Source: Lineus longissimus (lineage: Eukaryota > Nemertea > Pilidiophora > Heteronemertea > Lineidae). Taken from it: a DNA stretch of 64,000 nt. Below are positions 23,453 through 36,592 of the stretch, in pieces; within the stretch, counting starts at the first letter, position 1, and each line of letters begins with the position of its first letter. Below the pieces are notes generated by a model. That model saw only the letters and a list, made by a program, of their open reading frames with translations, made no database searches and was not told the DNA's origin. Where the stretch lies: the NCBI RefSeq assembly GCF_910592395.1, contig NC_088325.1, positions 12,032,109-12,096,108 on the forward strand. Reading direction: 5' to 3'. Made by a program: the position numbers and the translations under genes.

Positions 23453-26400
23453 ATGTAGCAAGGAACATCTTGGTCTCGTTGCACCGGTACAAAGACCCGC
23501 AAGCAGTCTTTTAAAATTCGTTGAACCAGTCTTGTCTCCTTCTCCTTCTTTACCATTCTATGTTGATTAACTGTAATAAGACTATCACACATGTAATTGC
23601 CCATTTTATTACTCGACTATTACTGACAATTTGTCGTCATTTAGCATTTGATCATTTCTACGCCTGTTGATCACCGCTCTTGGCCAAATCGTGCAGAAGT
23701 CGTAAATGGTAATGACTTGCGATTACCTGTTGGGTATCAGAATTAGTGAGAAATTAATCACCCATTGATCTAATCACTTCGTTCACTCCGAAAGGATTTG
23801 GGGCATTTTAGGAGAAATGAGACTTCTTCATGGTAGAAATTACTTGCTTAAAAAGATCCACACTAGAATGTTGTCTACAGCAGCATATCCTTAGGTCGTT
23901 CACTTACAGCAACTTGTGGACCTGTGGAATTGCCTCCATTGTCTCCATAGGATGTTTCCTTGCACATCCTAAGGGAATGTTCAACAGGCCGAACAATATG
24001 TTCATTTTGCGTGAGGTTTGTCACAAGGGAACAAGGGAACATGGAACACGGAACAGGGAAACTCTGCACAAGCAAACAGCCTATGAATGTGCAGCCCGAG
24101 GTCATGCATGCCATTATGTACCGGAATAAGAGAGAGTAAGGTTTTCCATAAGCAACCTTATGGACCTGAAAACGTAAGCAATCCTGTTTCTGATCGCAAA
24201 TCATCAACTAATACCCATCAACAGTAAAGCGCACAGATTTTTTTTTTTCTTCAGAGATTTAGTTTCCAAGGTTGTAAAATCAGCAATCTCAGTGAAATGA
24301 AATGTAAAATTCAGCAAAAAGTGAATGCAATATCCACTTCCAAAGTAGAAATTATTTTAGAAAATGATTGCAACTGCGGATTCAGATTTTGAAATTCTTG
24401 GTTGAAAGTTTTTTTGGGTGGTAATCTGCTATGACATGATTGAGCAAATACCTCACTTTGAAACAAAATTCGATTCGGTCTTTTCATTAAAGGATTTACT
24501 TTTTTGGCATGACATGAGTACAAAATAAGGACATTTCAAAATCCTATCTTTTTTTTATCAAGATCAATAATATAATTATGTTTAGTATAAACATATTTTA
24601 TGTTGACGGATTGGATGAAAATATTTCACTTAATCCCACCTAGAAACAGCTGGGTTTGAAATCTGACCTGCAGCTTGCTGCAACCTGTGATGATCACAAA
24701 AACTGAGCGATTGTCATCGAATGTGATTTGAATCGCAGTTCAAAGTGATTGAAATTGCTTATTTGCGGGAGACTTCTTACCGGGGGTTCAAGGGTGCCAC
24801 TAGGGACATTTGGCTAATACACTTGACGTGGGAATATCACGGGTGGTTCGAGTTTGATGGTGCCAGACCTCACGCTGGGCGAGTGAGCCCAACAAGAGGC
24901 AAAGAAAGGTCAGACCTGTTAGGTTAATTGCTTTGAGAGTAAGAGAAGTGAAGGGGCAAAACAGGAATATTCGGTAACAGTTTCCGCGGGTGGTTGAATG
25001 GGAAATGTGGCTGATGAACAGATGTTGACTCTGATGCAGTAAAAGGGCTATCCAATTCGAATGCTGCTGGTAGTTTTGGGAAGACATTGGGTGCATATGC
25101 ATTACTGTAAAGTTAATTGTTTGAGGTCAAACAAATTTTGCGAAGAGATGCATTCTGACTGCTCACCGACAAGTTTCCAGCCACTTTAGTATCCCAAGGG
25201 TTAAACAGCCACCAAAGATCGCCAAAGGTGACCCTCAATGCCTTCAAACACATAGTCATTATGCTTCGATAACTTTTCGAAGGGGATGCCATCACAATTT
25301 CGATTGATTGCGGATTGGATAGTGACAATCACGTTATTAAATTTGATCATCAAGCATTGGGAAAATTAAGTTTATGGAATTTCGTAATTCTGTTTCTGAA
25401 GTTCTGAAGTGAATGTTCATAATTTCTCTATTGGTAAGTTATTTTTACATTCAATGAAATGGTTGAGTGGATTCTGTGAGGAAAGTTGAAAGGGATGGCC
25501 TTTAAAATTATTAAACTCGGAGTTTAACAATCAGAATTGACAAGCACTAAAGCATCATTGCAAAAGTAACAGCTTCTTAATAAGCCAGCCAGGCCAGCAG
25601 TTAGGCCTCAAGCAGGAGCTGGTCCTGGCCTCTCTGAGAGTGATTCTAAGTAATCTCACCGCACAGCCGTATCATGATGGCCAGACTACTAAATCGTTAT
25701 TTGAACACCACCATCGAATAAGATATCAAAAAGATTGGACACGGATATAATGGGAAATGAATGGAACTATACAATCGCCTGGAGATCGTAGCCTGATTGG
25801 TGTTGACTGGGAAAAGCCCTGTGTAAAGAGTGGGAGAAGTGAGGAGAATTTGGTCTGAATGAAACCACTTTTGTCGTGAAGACAGGAATGTAAGAGTGGC
25901 CCTATGGTAGCCACTGAACAGAGATAGTCTGATAGACAAGAAGAGATGTGTCATGTCTACACATTTTCAAGTGCCTTTTTATCACGTCTATAGAGAAAGG
26001 CATAGAGCAGTGCCTATACCATGTTAATAGCTCATTTGATAGCTATTTGATCTTTTTATCAAGTGTCCTAATTGGTGGCAACTACAGAAGCCTTTTGTAA
26101 CAATCGGCAAAAGAAAAAGAAACTGTAACAATTTTCTTGCTATTTAGGCTATGTCACTGGTTTTATTTCATCTGCTGTTAAGAATCAGAGCCACTGCACA
26201 GACCCTGAAGCCTGTTTTTGAACTTCAGCCACATCATAGATTCGTTGCGAACTTCTAAGCAATTACAAGCAGATATAATTTCTTCAAAAGAATTAAGAAA
26301 CACAGAGGAAAGATGACAGAGCCATACCATTACTCACTAAATGATTCAGACTCTCAGGACAAAAGCTTATCCAAGCAGATATGGCTCCCAAAACCACCCC

Positions 26401-27123
26401 AGCAGAAATCTGATCTGTAAGGGTCAGGAGAATCGGTAAGGTGTCAACCGTAAGGATGACTCAAGTTTATCTCTTGTTCAGGAATCCAAAAGGGCCATAG
26501 AAACTGACGAATTCTGATGCACGGTGCAGTTGAGACCGCCCTTGTCCGTGTTAATGCACCATGAGTAATTGTGGACGCACGCAAACTTTCCCCGAAATCA
26601 TTCAAGCCAAAATCTCCGCAGAAAGGGTCACAGAGTAATGTCTGAGGTAATCAAGTGACAAGCACAGGTGAAGGTGACTCATGGCGGCCTAGGTATCAAT
26701 ACCGGAGGGTCCACCAAGCTGGTTCCTCATCTAAGGGGCTCATCTCGGGATTTGGAGCCCAGTGACTGCTGCCTTAATGCGTTTTGCCCAAAGCGGTGCC
26801 CTTTTATCCGACAAAAGGATTTATCGAGGGTCAATTGAGCAATTACCTTGCTGGCAGGTGGAGGTCTCAATCTTCAGGTGTGGTTATCCTCGATGTGGAA
26901 ATTGTGACCATCAAAGGTTTATCTATTAGGATCAGGTCAATTAACTAATGCAGCTTTTGTCTCTCTCCTTTTATAATGATTCTGAGTGCGGGTGAATCAT
27001 GTAGGGGGAATATAATGGATTTGATAATTGCCTTACATGTAAGTAACATAGTGATAAATCTGAAGGTGAAAGTTTAACCATTGACTTATGCATTTGATGT
27101 ATGCATTTTCCTGTGGTTTCGCA
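23453..27123. other. No gene or clear repeat seen
   Basis: Only short overlapping frames are present (longest 110 codons on the minus strand, 23875-24207). I see no domains. The block around 26640-26960 is less AT-rich than its surroundings and has low repetition, so it could be conserved noncoding sequence, but a comparison would be needed to tell. Confidence 0.4.
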
Positions 27124-27280
27124 AAAGCCATGCAAAGGTGCATTCTAGTAACAACCCTTGAAACCAGGGTCACTGAAAATAAATCTGCATCTAGTTCATA
27201 AGCGCCATGCGAAAGCGTAGTCTAGTAACCAACATTGATGCAAGTGTCACCAGGGACACTGAAAATAAATCTGCATCTAC
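27124..27280. repeat. Tandem duplication, about 80-bp unit, two copies
   Basis: AGCCATGCAAAGGTGCATTC then TAGTAAC and CACTGAAAATAAATCTGC (27125-27194) recurs as CGCCATGCGAAAGCGTAGTC then TAGTAACC and CACTGAAAATAAATCTGC (27202-27279). The 3' halves are nearly identical and the 5' halves diverged. Confidence 0.85.
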
Positions 27281-29339
27281 CATGTCTAATCCCAAAGAGC
27301 AATCAAAAATACAAAAGTCCAGTACCCACCCATGATCTCAGGGCTTCTGATGTAATGAATTTGCATCCGATCCCATGGAACATAGAAACACATGGGACCT
27401 TGGGAAAGATGTGCCCTAGTTTTTTCTATGTTTGGGTAGCTGCTACTAAAGAACCAGCCGCACTCAAACATGTTAAACATTATCTGCAACCTACCTTTGA
27501 CTTGTTATGTGTGCGAAACTCTGCATCAACATTGCCAAATGACACGGCAAGAAAGTAATAATAATCCGGCCATCAACAAAACTTTTTCAAACCGTTCTAT
27601 CGGAGTGCATCCTAACTCTTGTACGAAAACAATTTTGGTGCAGTGTGCCACATAATCATATAAAATGCATGAAAATGCACAACGAGAGCCATAAGCGATT
27701 CTAAGTGCCGGGCATTTATCATTATTTAGTCAACAGAACTCATGTAAAAAGGCTTGCTAGTTGCATACACATTATTTTATTCATGTAATAATTGCTGTAA
27801 TTTTGTGCTTTTGATGAAGGGTAATTGGCCAAACTTCCATGAAATGTTGGGAAGATTTGATGTGTGGTGGTTATGTAGTGCAACGAAGTACACGTGGGCT
27901 ACCGATAAAGTCATAAACTTTATTCAAGCCAGAATCTTTTAAGAATCATGTGAGGATTATACGATATACATGCACACAAAAATGACTAAGATCTTGACTA
28001 AGAATCTTATCAGGATCAATCCCACCCCCATCCATGTACCAACTTCCCTTACATCTTTCTCTGCTTTCCTTACACCAATATTGTCACAGAAACCTCCTAC
28101 CATAGCTCCACAGCTGAACAAATTTTTAATTTAGCTCAGAAACCAACCACAAAACATCACCAATAAAAGATGCAATCCACCCGCAACTTTTTTCATCACA
28201 ACATCAGTGCACGATATTAGAAATCTGTCATAATTCCAGGAGATAATTCCATCGTTATCATGAGCTTATAGAATTCAATCAGGAACTATTAGGAGAAAAT
28301 TGTACCATTTTTAACGCTCGCGCCCCATGGGTGCAATTTCTCATTTCGATGTCAGAATTGGGAATGGGCGATCTGTGTAATAATCTTAGTCATTTTTATG
28401 AAAGCATTTTGCAGGTTGTTTCATTAGAAATAGTCATTTTTAGAATGCATTTGGTATCGGTGATCTGTTTTATAATAGGCATGAGTATTCAAGGGTCTTG
28501 GGGTATCATTGGTAACAGCTTCTTTTGGTTGCAGAAATGATGAATTATTGGTGACAATATTGGCATTTAAAAAATACATGTAGTCATTGGCTTCTCTGAA
28601 TTTCATTGGGAATCCATTAACTTTCAACCAATGCCAAAAGGTATGTAAAGATTTTCCTCCTGATGAACTTTCAGATGTTTTACACTAAATAAATTTCAAT
28701 AACTACAGATGTTTAACTTCTAACTCAACATGCTCAAGATCACCATGGAAGAGGCAATATAGGTAAAGTGTTTTGCCAAGGGCAACAAGCAATAGTCCAT
28801 ACCAGGTACCAAACACACAATGTTTGGATTATCATGCGAGTTCGACAACTACCATGAGACCATGTGACTTCTCGAGAGGCATGAATTGACAACTTTCCCT
28901 AAGACGATGTTATAACAAAAAGAGTCTAAGCTCTATGTCCTTCAGCCTAATCTCTCATCAAGGTCCCAAACGCTCTCCAAGGAAACGGACACATACTTGA
29001 GGCAAATTGATTCTATCGGTAAAGTGTTTAACTATAATGGGTTGCCGAGGAAACCTGTAGCTTTCCTTCAGAATTTGAATGGAGCATTTGAGAAGACCTA
29101 GACATTTCTACCGTACTACTTCAATGCTTTTTCTGGCTAATGCGGACCTTTTCATCATTGAGTGACGGGCAATGAGAGTGCGACCTATGTTTTTTTGTGA
29201 ACACCAAAAGCGTTGAAGGCTCTCTGCAGGTTATAGGGATAGTTTTGAAGAATATCAATAGTCATTTTGGTCAGCAATTTCGATATAGTGGGGCTTCATC
29301 AAAACAGAATTGTTTCTGTTCAGGAAAGATGTAAAGAGG
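27281..29339. other. No gene seen
   Basis: Frames up to 107 codons (27235-27558, partly inside the preceding duplication) show no domains. No repeat or regulatory structure is recognised. Confidence 0.4.
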
Positions 29340-29410
29340 TAACCAGTGGGCCTCAAACCTTCCCCCCTCATTCACGAGGTGGACGTCTTAACCACGAGGC
29401 CATCTGGCAT
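29340..29410 (-). mobile_element. tRNA-derived SINE head fragment, minus strand
   Basis: Read on the minus strand it gives TGGCCTCGTGGTTAAGACGT (box A, 29383-29402) and, about 30 bp later, GGTTTGAGGCC (box B-like, 29349-29359). The spacing and wording are typical of tRNA-like SINE promoters. Box B is mutated, so polymerase III activity is unlikely. No body or tail could be followed. Confidence 0.55.
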
Positions 29411-31733
29411 CCTTCATTTGATATGTTTGTGGCAATAAAGGTCATGTCCATGCCGACAAATTCTATTTTATACCTCATCATGATGTTGGCTACACAAAGA
29501 ATATTGTCAAAGGCCTCAATCATGTGAATGATGCGATTCCGGAACTAGCACCTTACGACTTGATCAAATAACTGCCTTTCACCTCCCAGTCGCAACCAAG
29601 ACCTTCATCTCACAGAAAGTGATTATCACTTACTTCCACAACCTGATCAAGACCTCATATCAATTTGTTTGCCTTAGTCCACCCGAGATGACCAGCCAAG
29701 CCTTGATGTTCAAGGTATCTAGCATTTCTCACTCGGCAAGCTTGCATGTTTGAAGTCAAGATGACCAATTTGTCAACGTGAGCCTTGTTTGAAGTGTGCT
29801 GGGGTGTACTATCATACTTACTTCATAGTGACGATAAGACACTTCCATCCAACGGAAAATTGAGGCCAGTTTCTTGATAAGGTATGTTTGACATTCCCAA
29901 GGACGAGAACAAGAACAAGAAAAACTTGAAAAAACATTCCTGCCCAAAATAGGTTATTTGAGATATTGGCTGTCAAAATTGACATTGAAACAGTATAACT
30001 TTTTTATGAAACAGCTTCGGAATAACTTCTGAATCTTTTATACCCACACACAAGAAGGAGAGAGGACTAGAGGCCAGTCAGTCAGGGAGCTTTGCTTGGT
30101 CTTTCTGGTTAACCAGTATCATTTAAACCATATCTATCTTGCAAAATGATTTTTCCAAACCTTGCCACATATTGTTTAAGGCCAAACCTCTTACTTACCG
30201 TCACCTGTCCGTGGCAATAATATCTTTGAAATCACACAAGACGCTCCGAGCGTGTTTCAATAACAGTATCTCCATATTTATATGTCAGTTCCATCCGCAC
30301 CCTGACCTCGTTAAGCCTGGCTTTTAGATGTGAAATGTCACCAGGTCCCTGCGGCAAGCAGGGCTGACCAGTTAGGGGGAATATGGTCTACTTCGCAATT
30401 CCAAATTGTATTAAGAGTGCTGGCACAAGAAGGTAAGCAGATTTCAGTCAGGAATTGATACATCGCTACCCTGGGGAGATGGTACCGACGCTTTTTTGTC
30501 AAGGTGTAGCTGTGCTGTTGTTGGAGTATCTAGTATCTTATCCGATGAGAGCCGTACTAATGAGTTACTGGTAGGGGCTCTACAGCCACACCAAGCTAGA
30601 TTACAGCTGCTAGGTTGAATACTTTTTGTCAAGGTCAACTTTTATAGTGTAATTTGTAAAGCATCAATGCTATTTAAAACTTTTCATGGTAAACAAAGTT
30701 CAAGGTGGAAATTCCCGGCAGAGATTAATCATATATCATTTTTGTTTTATTCAATAGGCAAGCCGTTATTGGAGTCATATCTAAGGAAGTTGTGAAAGGG
30801 TGCCATTGCTGCACCCAATACCAGCTTGATTTGCCACCGGTTATGTAGGAACAGTCTCTGTTGTCACACCAAACAAGTTTAGGGCAACTTTAGTACATGG
30901 TTAACTAAGTTTAGGGTGGAAATACTGTTGTGCCCAAGGGAAGATCAGATGATTTTCTTTGCAGACTGACGTTCGTTCCTGTGAGAAATATGACCAGCTG
31001 ACTACAGTATTAAGTAATTAAATTACTTGGCCGCTATTAAGCGAAGAAGAAGAATCATCTCAAAAGAATGAACCAGCTGGATAAAGCTTACTTTGCAGAA
31101 GTAATGAAGCATATTTTGAGTCAGACATGCACAACTTTTCTTTACCTCAGGCCGAATTCCACATGTTCCAAGAAAGTGTGGTACTGTCTGGTACTCCTGT
31201 CCTACACTTATTTCTAAATCCTACGCATATTTAAAAGAAATTCAACTTAATACAGAATTATTGAAATACGATACTAATTTGCTGGGAAATCTGGATACTT
31301 TCTTAATAGTCATAATGAAATGCCTCTGGGAAAGTGCTTCTAACTCGACACACGTTACATGATATGATACAAATATAAAATTTCTGTTTCAGTTTCTTTG
31401 GAGAAATGTCTCTCAGTGAATCAACTTTCAAGATACATGCATACCTCTATTTCTGAGAGTTGGGGCATAAAGCTAAACCTGCCTTGAAGCTCTCTGGTGG
31501 GCTTTCCAGAGACTTGTTGTCTCACAGACGGATCATATAATTTTGGCAGTTCAACCACTCATGAAAGGCTCATGGTCTGACTGCGGTAGAGTGTTAAGAG
31601 ATTCCATGCGTGAATGAGGAAACTTTCCAGCAAATATCTTCTAGGTTAAAGATCACGTTGTCACGTAGGCTCAATTTGGTATGGTCTGGAGGATTTCAAA
31701 GGCTAGGAATGTGTGGAGAAGGGGTGTCTATAA
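29411..31733. other. No confident gene; possible LINE tail near 31.04 kb and a short coding-like frame
   Basis: A plus frame from 30448 to the stop at 30616 (56 residues, ending with HQARLQLLG) follows an ATTTCAG acceptor-like site. The pyrimidine tract is weak and an equally long minus frame overlaps, so it is not called. GGCCGCTATTAAGCGAAGAA then GAAGAA at 31030-31053 resembles the GAA-rich 3' tail after the LINE fragment at 46.2 kb. It may be a heavily truncated non-LTR copy. Confidence 0.35.
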
Positions 31734-32106
31734 ACCTAAGACCTAATACGCTATAAAACTAAGACCCAACTAGAAGACTAAGACCCATATGACTATAAAA
31801 CTAAGACCCAACTAGAAGACTAAGACCCATATGACTATAAAACTACGACCCAACTAGAAATCTAAGACCCATATGACTATAAAACTAAGACCCAATCAGT
31901 AATCTAAGACCCATAGGACTATAAAACTAAGACCCAACTAGTAATCTAAGACCCATATGACTATAAAACTAAGACCCAACTAGAAATCTAAGACCCATAG
32001 GACTATAAAACTAAGACCCAACTAGCAAACTAAGACCCCATAGGACTATAAAACTAAGGCCCAACTGGAAAACTAAGACCCATAGGACTAGACAACTAAG
32101 ACCCAT
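31734..32106. repeat. Minisatellite, 42-bp composite unit, about nine copies
   Basis: Each unit is a dimer of two related halves that both start CTAAGACCCA: one continues TATGACTATAAAA (or TAGGACTATAAAA), the other ACTAGAAAT (or ACTAGTAAT). The alternating order is kept through the array, so the 42-bp dimer, not the 21-bp half, is the unit that multiplied. Stop codons in the unit rule out a protein repeat. Confidence 0.95.
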
Positions 32107-33785
32107 GCCTGTAATGCATTTTTGAATGAAATTCCACACTTAAATCCCACTTTTCTCAAAATGGCAAAAATGGAGTTTTCTGATGCGTGGGTGCCATTGC
32201 CATTTTAAAACCGCCAAAAAGGCAGCCATTTGAACATTACTTCAAAATTGTACTACCGACAAATGTCACATTGAATTTTATCCTCCATTCACAAGGCGAC
32301 AATATTCAAAAATCACGCAAGCACACAGAAGTTAGACTCCCACTGTCATGGCAGGGATGTGTTTCATTGAATTAAAACACAGCCGAGTCACTCAACTCTA
32401 ACTGGGGAAAATCCGTTGGTAAACATCAGTGCATTAGTTACGTAAATAATTAAATGTGTGAGTGAAATTGTAAATTTTTTAAACATTTCTACCAGTTTGT
32501 AACTGGAGGAACATTTTTATTGCTCAAAAAGCGGCACAATATGATCCATTGGCATAGAAATTGTGCATTTGATTCAATTAATTTGATGTCCGACATGCAC
32601 ATCTTGTTAAAAGTATGTTTTGAGAACTCATAAAGCACACAAGCAGCCCAGTAAAACACTACATGAAAATGCAGTGTCTTTTGAATGATTCTACTATAAA
32701 TGGCGAACGTGGGAACATGAATCCACGGGTGCTCATCATGTTAAATAAATAAGATTTCCCGAGAGGATTTCTATAATATACTGGGACGTCACTTTAGAAT
32801 GGTTTGGGATGTTTGTTGAGTTTAATGCTCATTTTGACTGGCATTGATCATGCCGATTCAGTCGCTGGGACATTTAACAAAATTAGGACCTATTTTTGTA
32901 TTATTTCAGTCATGGTTCTGCGTTTCAATTATGAGATTAATTCTACACGATATTGACACTTTGGCAACAAAATCTTTAAAAATAGGAAAAAATGTCTATG
33001 TTTTCCAAAGCCCGTGCATGTTGGGGCAATGATTAATATTCGATTTAAAAACAAAATAAAACATGTATTTGATATAGATATAACAGAGTTAGGCCAACTT
33101 TTAAGGTCATTTTACTTACGCACTGTTTATAGCTTTAGGTAAATCAGGACAGCCCCCGAGGACTGTTGAAAGTTTGTTTAGGATTTCGAAACAAATCCGA
33201 CTTAAAAAAACTGAAAATAAAAAGTACACACATCCTGAAACTCGAGGTGCACAGCAAGCTAGATATGCAGCCGAGCCCTCCAGTTATTTTTTTCGCAGGA
33301 TACTAAAGGACAAATACTTAAATTGCCGGAGCATTTGTGTCAGAAAATATTTATTTTACGTCAACATGGTCAAATGTTTTCAGCTTGGCTCATAGACAGA
33401 AAATAGGTCACAGCATGGACCTTGGATTGAAACGGTATGAAATATACTTCTTGAGTTCAGCTAGATTCAAGATTTCAGTCGATTTTATGACTAAATCAAC
33501 GACTTTCATTTGTATTGAGATTGGCATGATTGGTCAAAGTAGGATGTGGGACCACTGTCATTTAACAGTTTGATGTGTCAAGTAGTTTTCCTCCACAAAA
33601 AGCTATCAAAATATCTCAAATAATAACATACTTAAACAGGATTAAATTTTCAATGGGTTTAATCCCTAAGACTTTTGACTTCAACTTTTGAAGTGGAATC
33701 CCTTGGTTTTGTTGCCCTCTGATCAAAGTGCTCTATTTTGACATTCCCATCACAAATTTCAAAGTTTGGCATATGCCTTTAAAGG
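32107..33785. other. No gene seen
   Basis: Short frames (60-78 codons) and AT-rich sequence only. No repeat array or inverted-repeat element is recognised. Confidence 0.45.
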
Positions 33786-33832
33786 ATACATGTAGTACTT
33801 ACCTTAGATACATGTAGTACTTACCTTAGAAG
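33772..33832. repeat. 22-bp direct duplication within a dispersed word
   Basis: GATACATGTAGTACTTACCT occurs twice in direct succession (33786-33829). The preceding 16 bp, TATGCCTTTAAAGGAT, recur at 52972-52987, where a diverged version of the following sequence (CTATGAGTAGTGCTGACCTG) is also present. Two copies of a dispersed repeat are likely. Confidence 0.6.
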
Positions 33833-34029
33833 AACCTGGATCTATAATCCTTTGATTTCAAAGTTAATGGTAATCAGAATATCCTCATTGAGAAATCAAC
33901 TCTTATGGAGACCTGGAAAATGTCAAAACATTAATATGTTGAAGTGATTTCAATGCTAGCCAAGCTCAAATTGAGATGTGCTCTCTTTAACCCAGATCTA
34001 CTCTGAATTTTTCAATCAAACTTAGATTG
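33833..34029. other. Nothing seen
   Basis: Unremarkable AT-rich sequence between the duplication and the SINE. Confidence 0.4.
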
Positions 34030-34175
34030 GCTACTCAATCAGCACTACAACCTGGGCATTTCCAGCTCATACACCTCCTTGGAATAAGGCAAGTTAGATG
34101 AGAGACCTAGTCTCATGCCGACTGCAGGGTTCGAATGATGGAGCTCTTGACCACTCTGACAGCCAAAAGCTGGTA
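34030..34175 (-). mobile_element. tRNA-derived SINE, minus strand
   Basis: On the minus strand GTCAGAGTGGTCAAGAG (34144-34160) has the form of a tRNA box A. CATTCGAACCC (34127-34137) resembles box B. The spacing between them is shorter than usual, so the copy may be deleted or the tRNA-like part remodelled. The body continues as GGCATGAGACTAGGTCTCTC toward 34030. No tail or target duplication was identified. Confidence 0.45.
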
Positions 34176-36067
34176 CTGTTTGTGACACTAAGCTTGGCAA
34201 CCTCAAATTTGGAATTAGTACGACTGTTTCTTTACCTTTTGAAAATGAGATGACACTCCAAACATGCCAACATTTTTTTTTTCCAAAATTCGACACAAAT
34301 ATCAAACTGGGTGACCAGCCCAGCCTGTCTTAACTGTAATCCTGAGCAAATTGACCGGCATGAAAATCCATGTCTAAGACCTATTAACCAATGGTCTCTA
34401 ACTGTCTTACACTTCTGGAGTATTAGAATCAAGTTTTAAATCCTTAAATACACTCGTTGCCAATTATGGAACACAAAATATCCTCGGAATAGATTTTAAT
34501 CTTACTTTAATCTTACTTATAAAGTAACGGCAACGCAAGGGATCTTTAGCAAGTACTTGTCGAGTATTTCATAGTGCAACTGACTGGAATACAGTTTATC
34601 AACTTGAAATAAAACTAGAGGTAATTTATCTTGGAGAAATAACCGTCAAACTTTGCCAATATTTCATAAAAATCACAGACTATAACCAAATACTTACACA
34701 TAATCAATTTAGCTGATAACAAACATATGAATATCAATGCATAAGAAAAAACCTTCAAATTGATGACACATATTTCCATAATGACATGAATTATAAATTG
34801 ATACTTGTAATTGCTTTTTTTAGAAATTGCGCACAAGTGTCTGTATTCAGGAACCGATAATTTTGATTGCGATACAGATTGTATCCAATTTTCAACTGTT
34901 CTTTTTTTTAAATTGTTCTGTGAGTTTGCCTAGTGTTCTCTAAAAACACATATATATATATATCGGTAGAGGTTTAGCACAAAACAATAGTACTTTATTG
35001 GTGGACTGGCTTGAGAATCCACTGCCATTTCCCCAAAAAGGTCCCAAGCCTAGTTTTGTTTGACATGTTTGACGAAAGAAGAGGCAATCATCACTGGAGC
35101 AAGTAGGGCCAGTGAATTCTTCAGTCGGCCCGCACTGGTGCGTCTTGAGAATTCGCTATTAATGATAAGATTGGCCAGACAATCCAAACACTTAAGGAAG
35201 AGTTGTCAGAAATGTCGAACAAACCTACCATAAAACAGTATGCATGCATGGACATCAACATTCAAATACAATCTCAAGTTATTCCACAAACTGACAACTT
35301 TCAGCTATCGCCAATACGTCCCACCAAAATCCGTCCTAATTGTACTCATCACAAATAAAATATTTGACGACATTAAACTCTCCATGAAGCGATACTAGCA
35401 TTTCCTCATATAGATGTTATCACAATACAGTCACAAGTTATGCTTATATGCATACATCATTGTGAATGTCATAAATTCCAAATTATCATGCAGTATTTGC
35501 TATGAAAACATAACTAGGTTTTGGGACGTGGAAAGACAACTCATAGAACAACACGGGTCATGTTTAGGATGACAAACCGAGTTAAAATTTTGTCTTTGTG
35601 GAATGATTGTCTTGATTTCTCTACAATATAAAGCACATAACTAACTCCTAATTTTATTTTACAATGTTGCCCTCAGATTGCTCTTCAATATCAAGATTGC
35701 ACCTTCAGTGCTCACTTGATAAGGCTGATCCCCCTCCCCTTCCAAATTTTCGGACCTAACACTTGAAACCATCATCAGAATAGATTCAACTGAGACACAG
35801 TTGAAAATATGTACCGAAAAAGTGTATTTATAGATTTTTTTTCCCCATCCCAAATGCTCAAGTAATCTATTCTGGGTAATTACTGTCATTCTAGTGGACT
35901 TGTTGACAAACATTTTGACTACTTAGTGCAAGTTATTCAGGATAATGACATTATTACCGAATGGAATGAAATTATCATCTGTACTGGTATATCGGAGGAA
36001 GTGAACAATTCACCAATGGGAATGTTGTATTTGATATTTAAACAAAGTTAACACTCCGATTCTGGTA
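34176..36067. other. No gene seen; short (TA)n tract near 34.95 kb
   Basis: AT-rich sequence with frames of 66-86 codons. A (TA)n run of about 8 units lies near 34950-34964. No other structure was found. Confidence 0.45.
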
Positions 36068-36592
36068 TATTCAACGGGTAACCGGAAAAACGCCGACCGA
36101 CCGACCGACCGACCGACCGACCGACTGACCTGCCAACCTACTCATAAGTCAATGTGATATATCCAATCCACGATAGCAGGTCATATGAAATGAAATTGTA
36201 AACACGCGCACGTAAGCTGGTCAAATGACAACAAATGCATGTTGCGCGTTGCAGTTCATGCATTGCATCGGTCGAGACACTCGAGTAGAAAAACTACAGT
36301 GCATATACTAGGCCCAAATCATGTTTTTATATCCACCGACCATGTAGACAAAGCATATCTTTAGAGTATCGTTATCAGTTCCTTACCGCGTGGGCTCGTT
36401 TTCCCGGTATAATTGACTGGAGATGCTGCTGTCAGACACGTCGGACTCCATCACGTCCATTGCGCTGGGCACTACACAGATACATGTGCTATAGAGAAGC
36501 GAAAGGGATACTGCATATGACGGTAGGTTGGCAGGTCAGTCGGTCAGTCGGTCGGTCGGTCGGTCGGCGTTTTTCCGGTTACCTATTCAACG
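36068..36592. mobile_element. Intact inverted-repeat transposon with 9-bp target duplication (Mutator-like, non-autonomous)
   Basis: The element proper is 36077-36583 (507 bp). Its termini are GGTAACCGGAAAAACGCC, then a (CCGA)n tract, then CTGACCTGCCAACCTAC (36077-36141). The reverse complement of 36523-36583 repeats this order, but that tract carries a changed unit and is 4 bp shorter. The element is flanked on both sides by the identical 9-mer TATTCAACG (36068-36076 and 36584-36592). Long terminal repeats plus a 9-bp duplication are the classic Mutator/MULE signature; this is known for the superfamily, and the assignment is my inference. The interior has no transposase. A 94-codon frame at 36460-36744 crosses the right end and is spurious. 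Confidence 0.9.

Noticed and set aside
23365-23604. Glycine-rich (GGARGGGG) minus-strand protein, like an RGG-box or shell/silk protein
   Set aside because: The Gly-rich part is a translation of a 12-bp minisatellite, and its frame stops inside the array.
31734-32106. CRISPR-like array of direct repeats with spacers
   Set aside because: The alternating half-units are related to each other and are not unique spacers. The context is animal DNA.
34950-34966. (TA)n run as a possible TATA-type promoter
   Set aside because: A simple dinucleotide tract with no initiator, no CpG enrichment and no adjacent coding frame.
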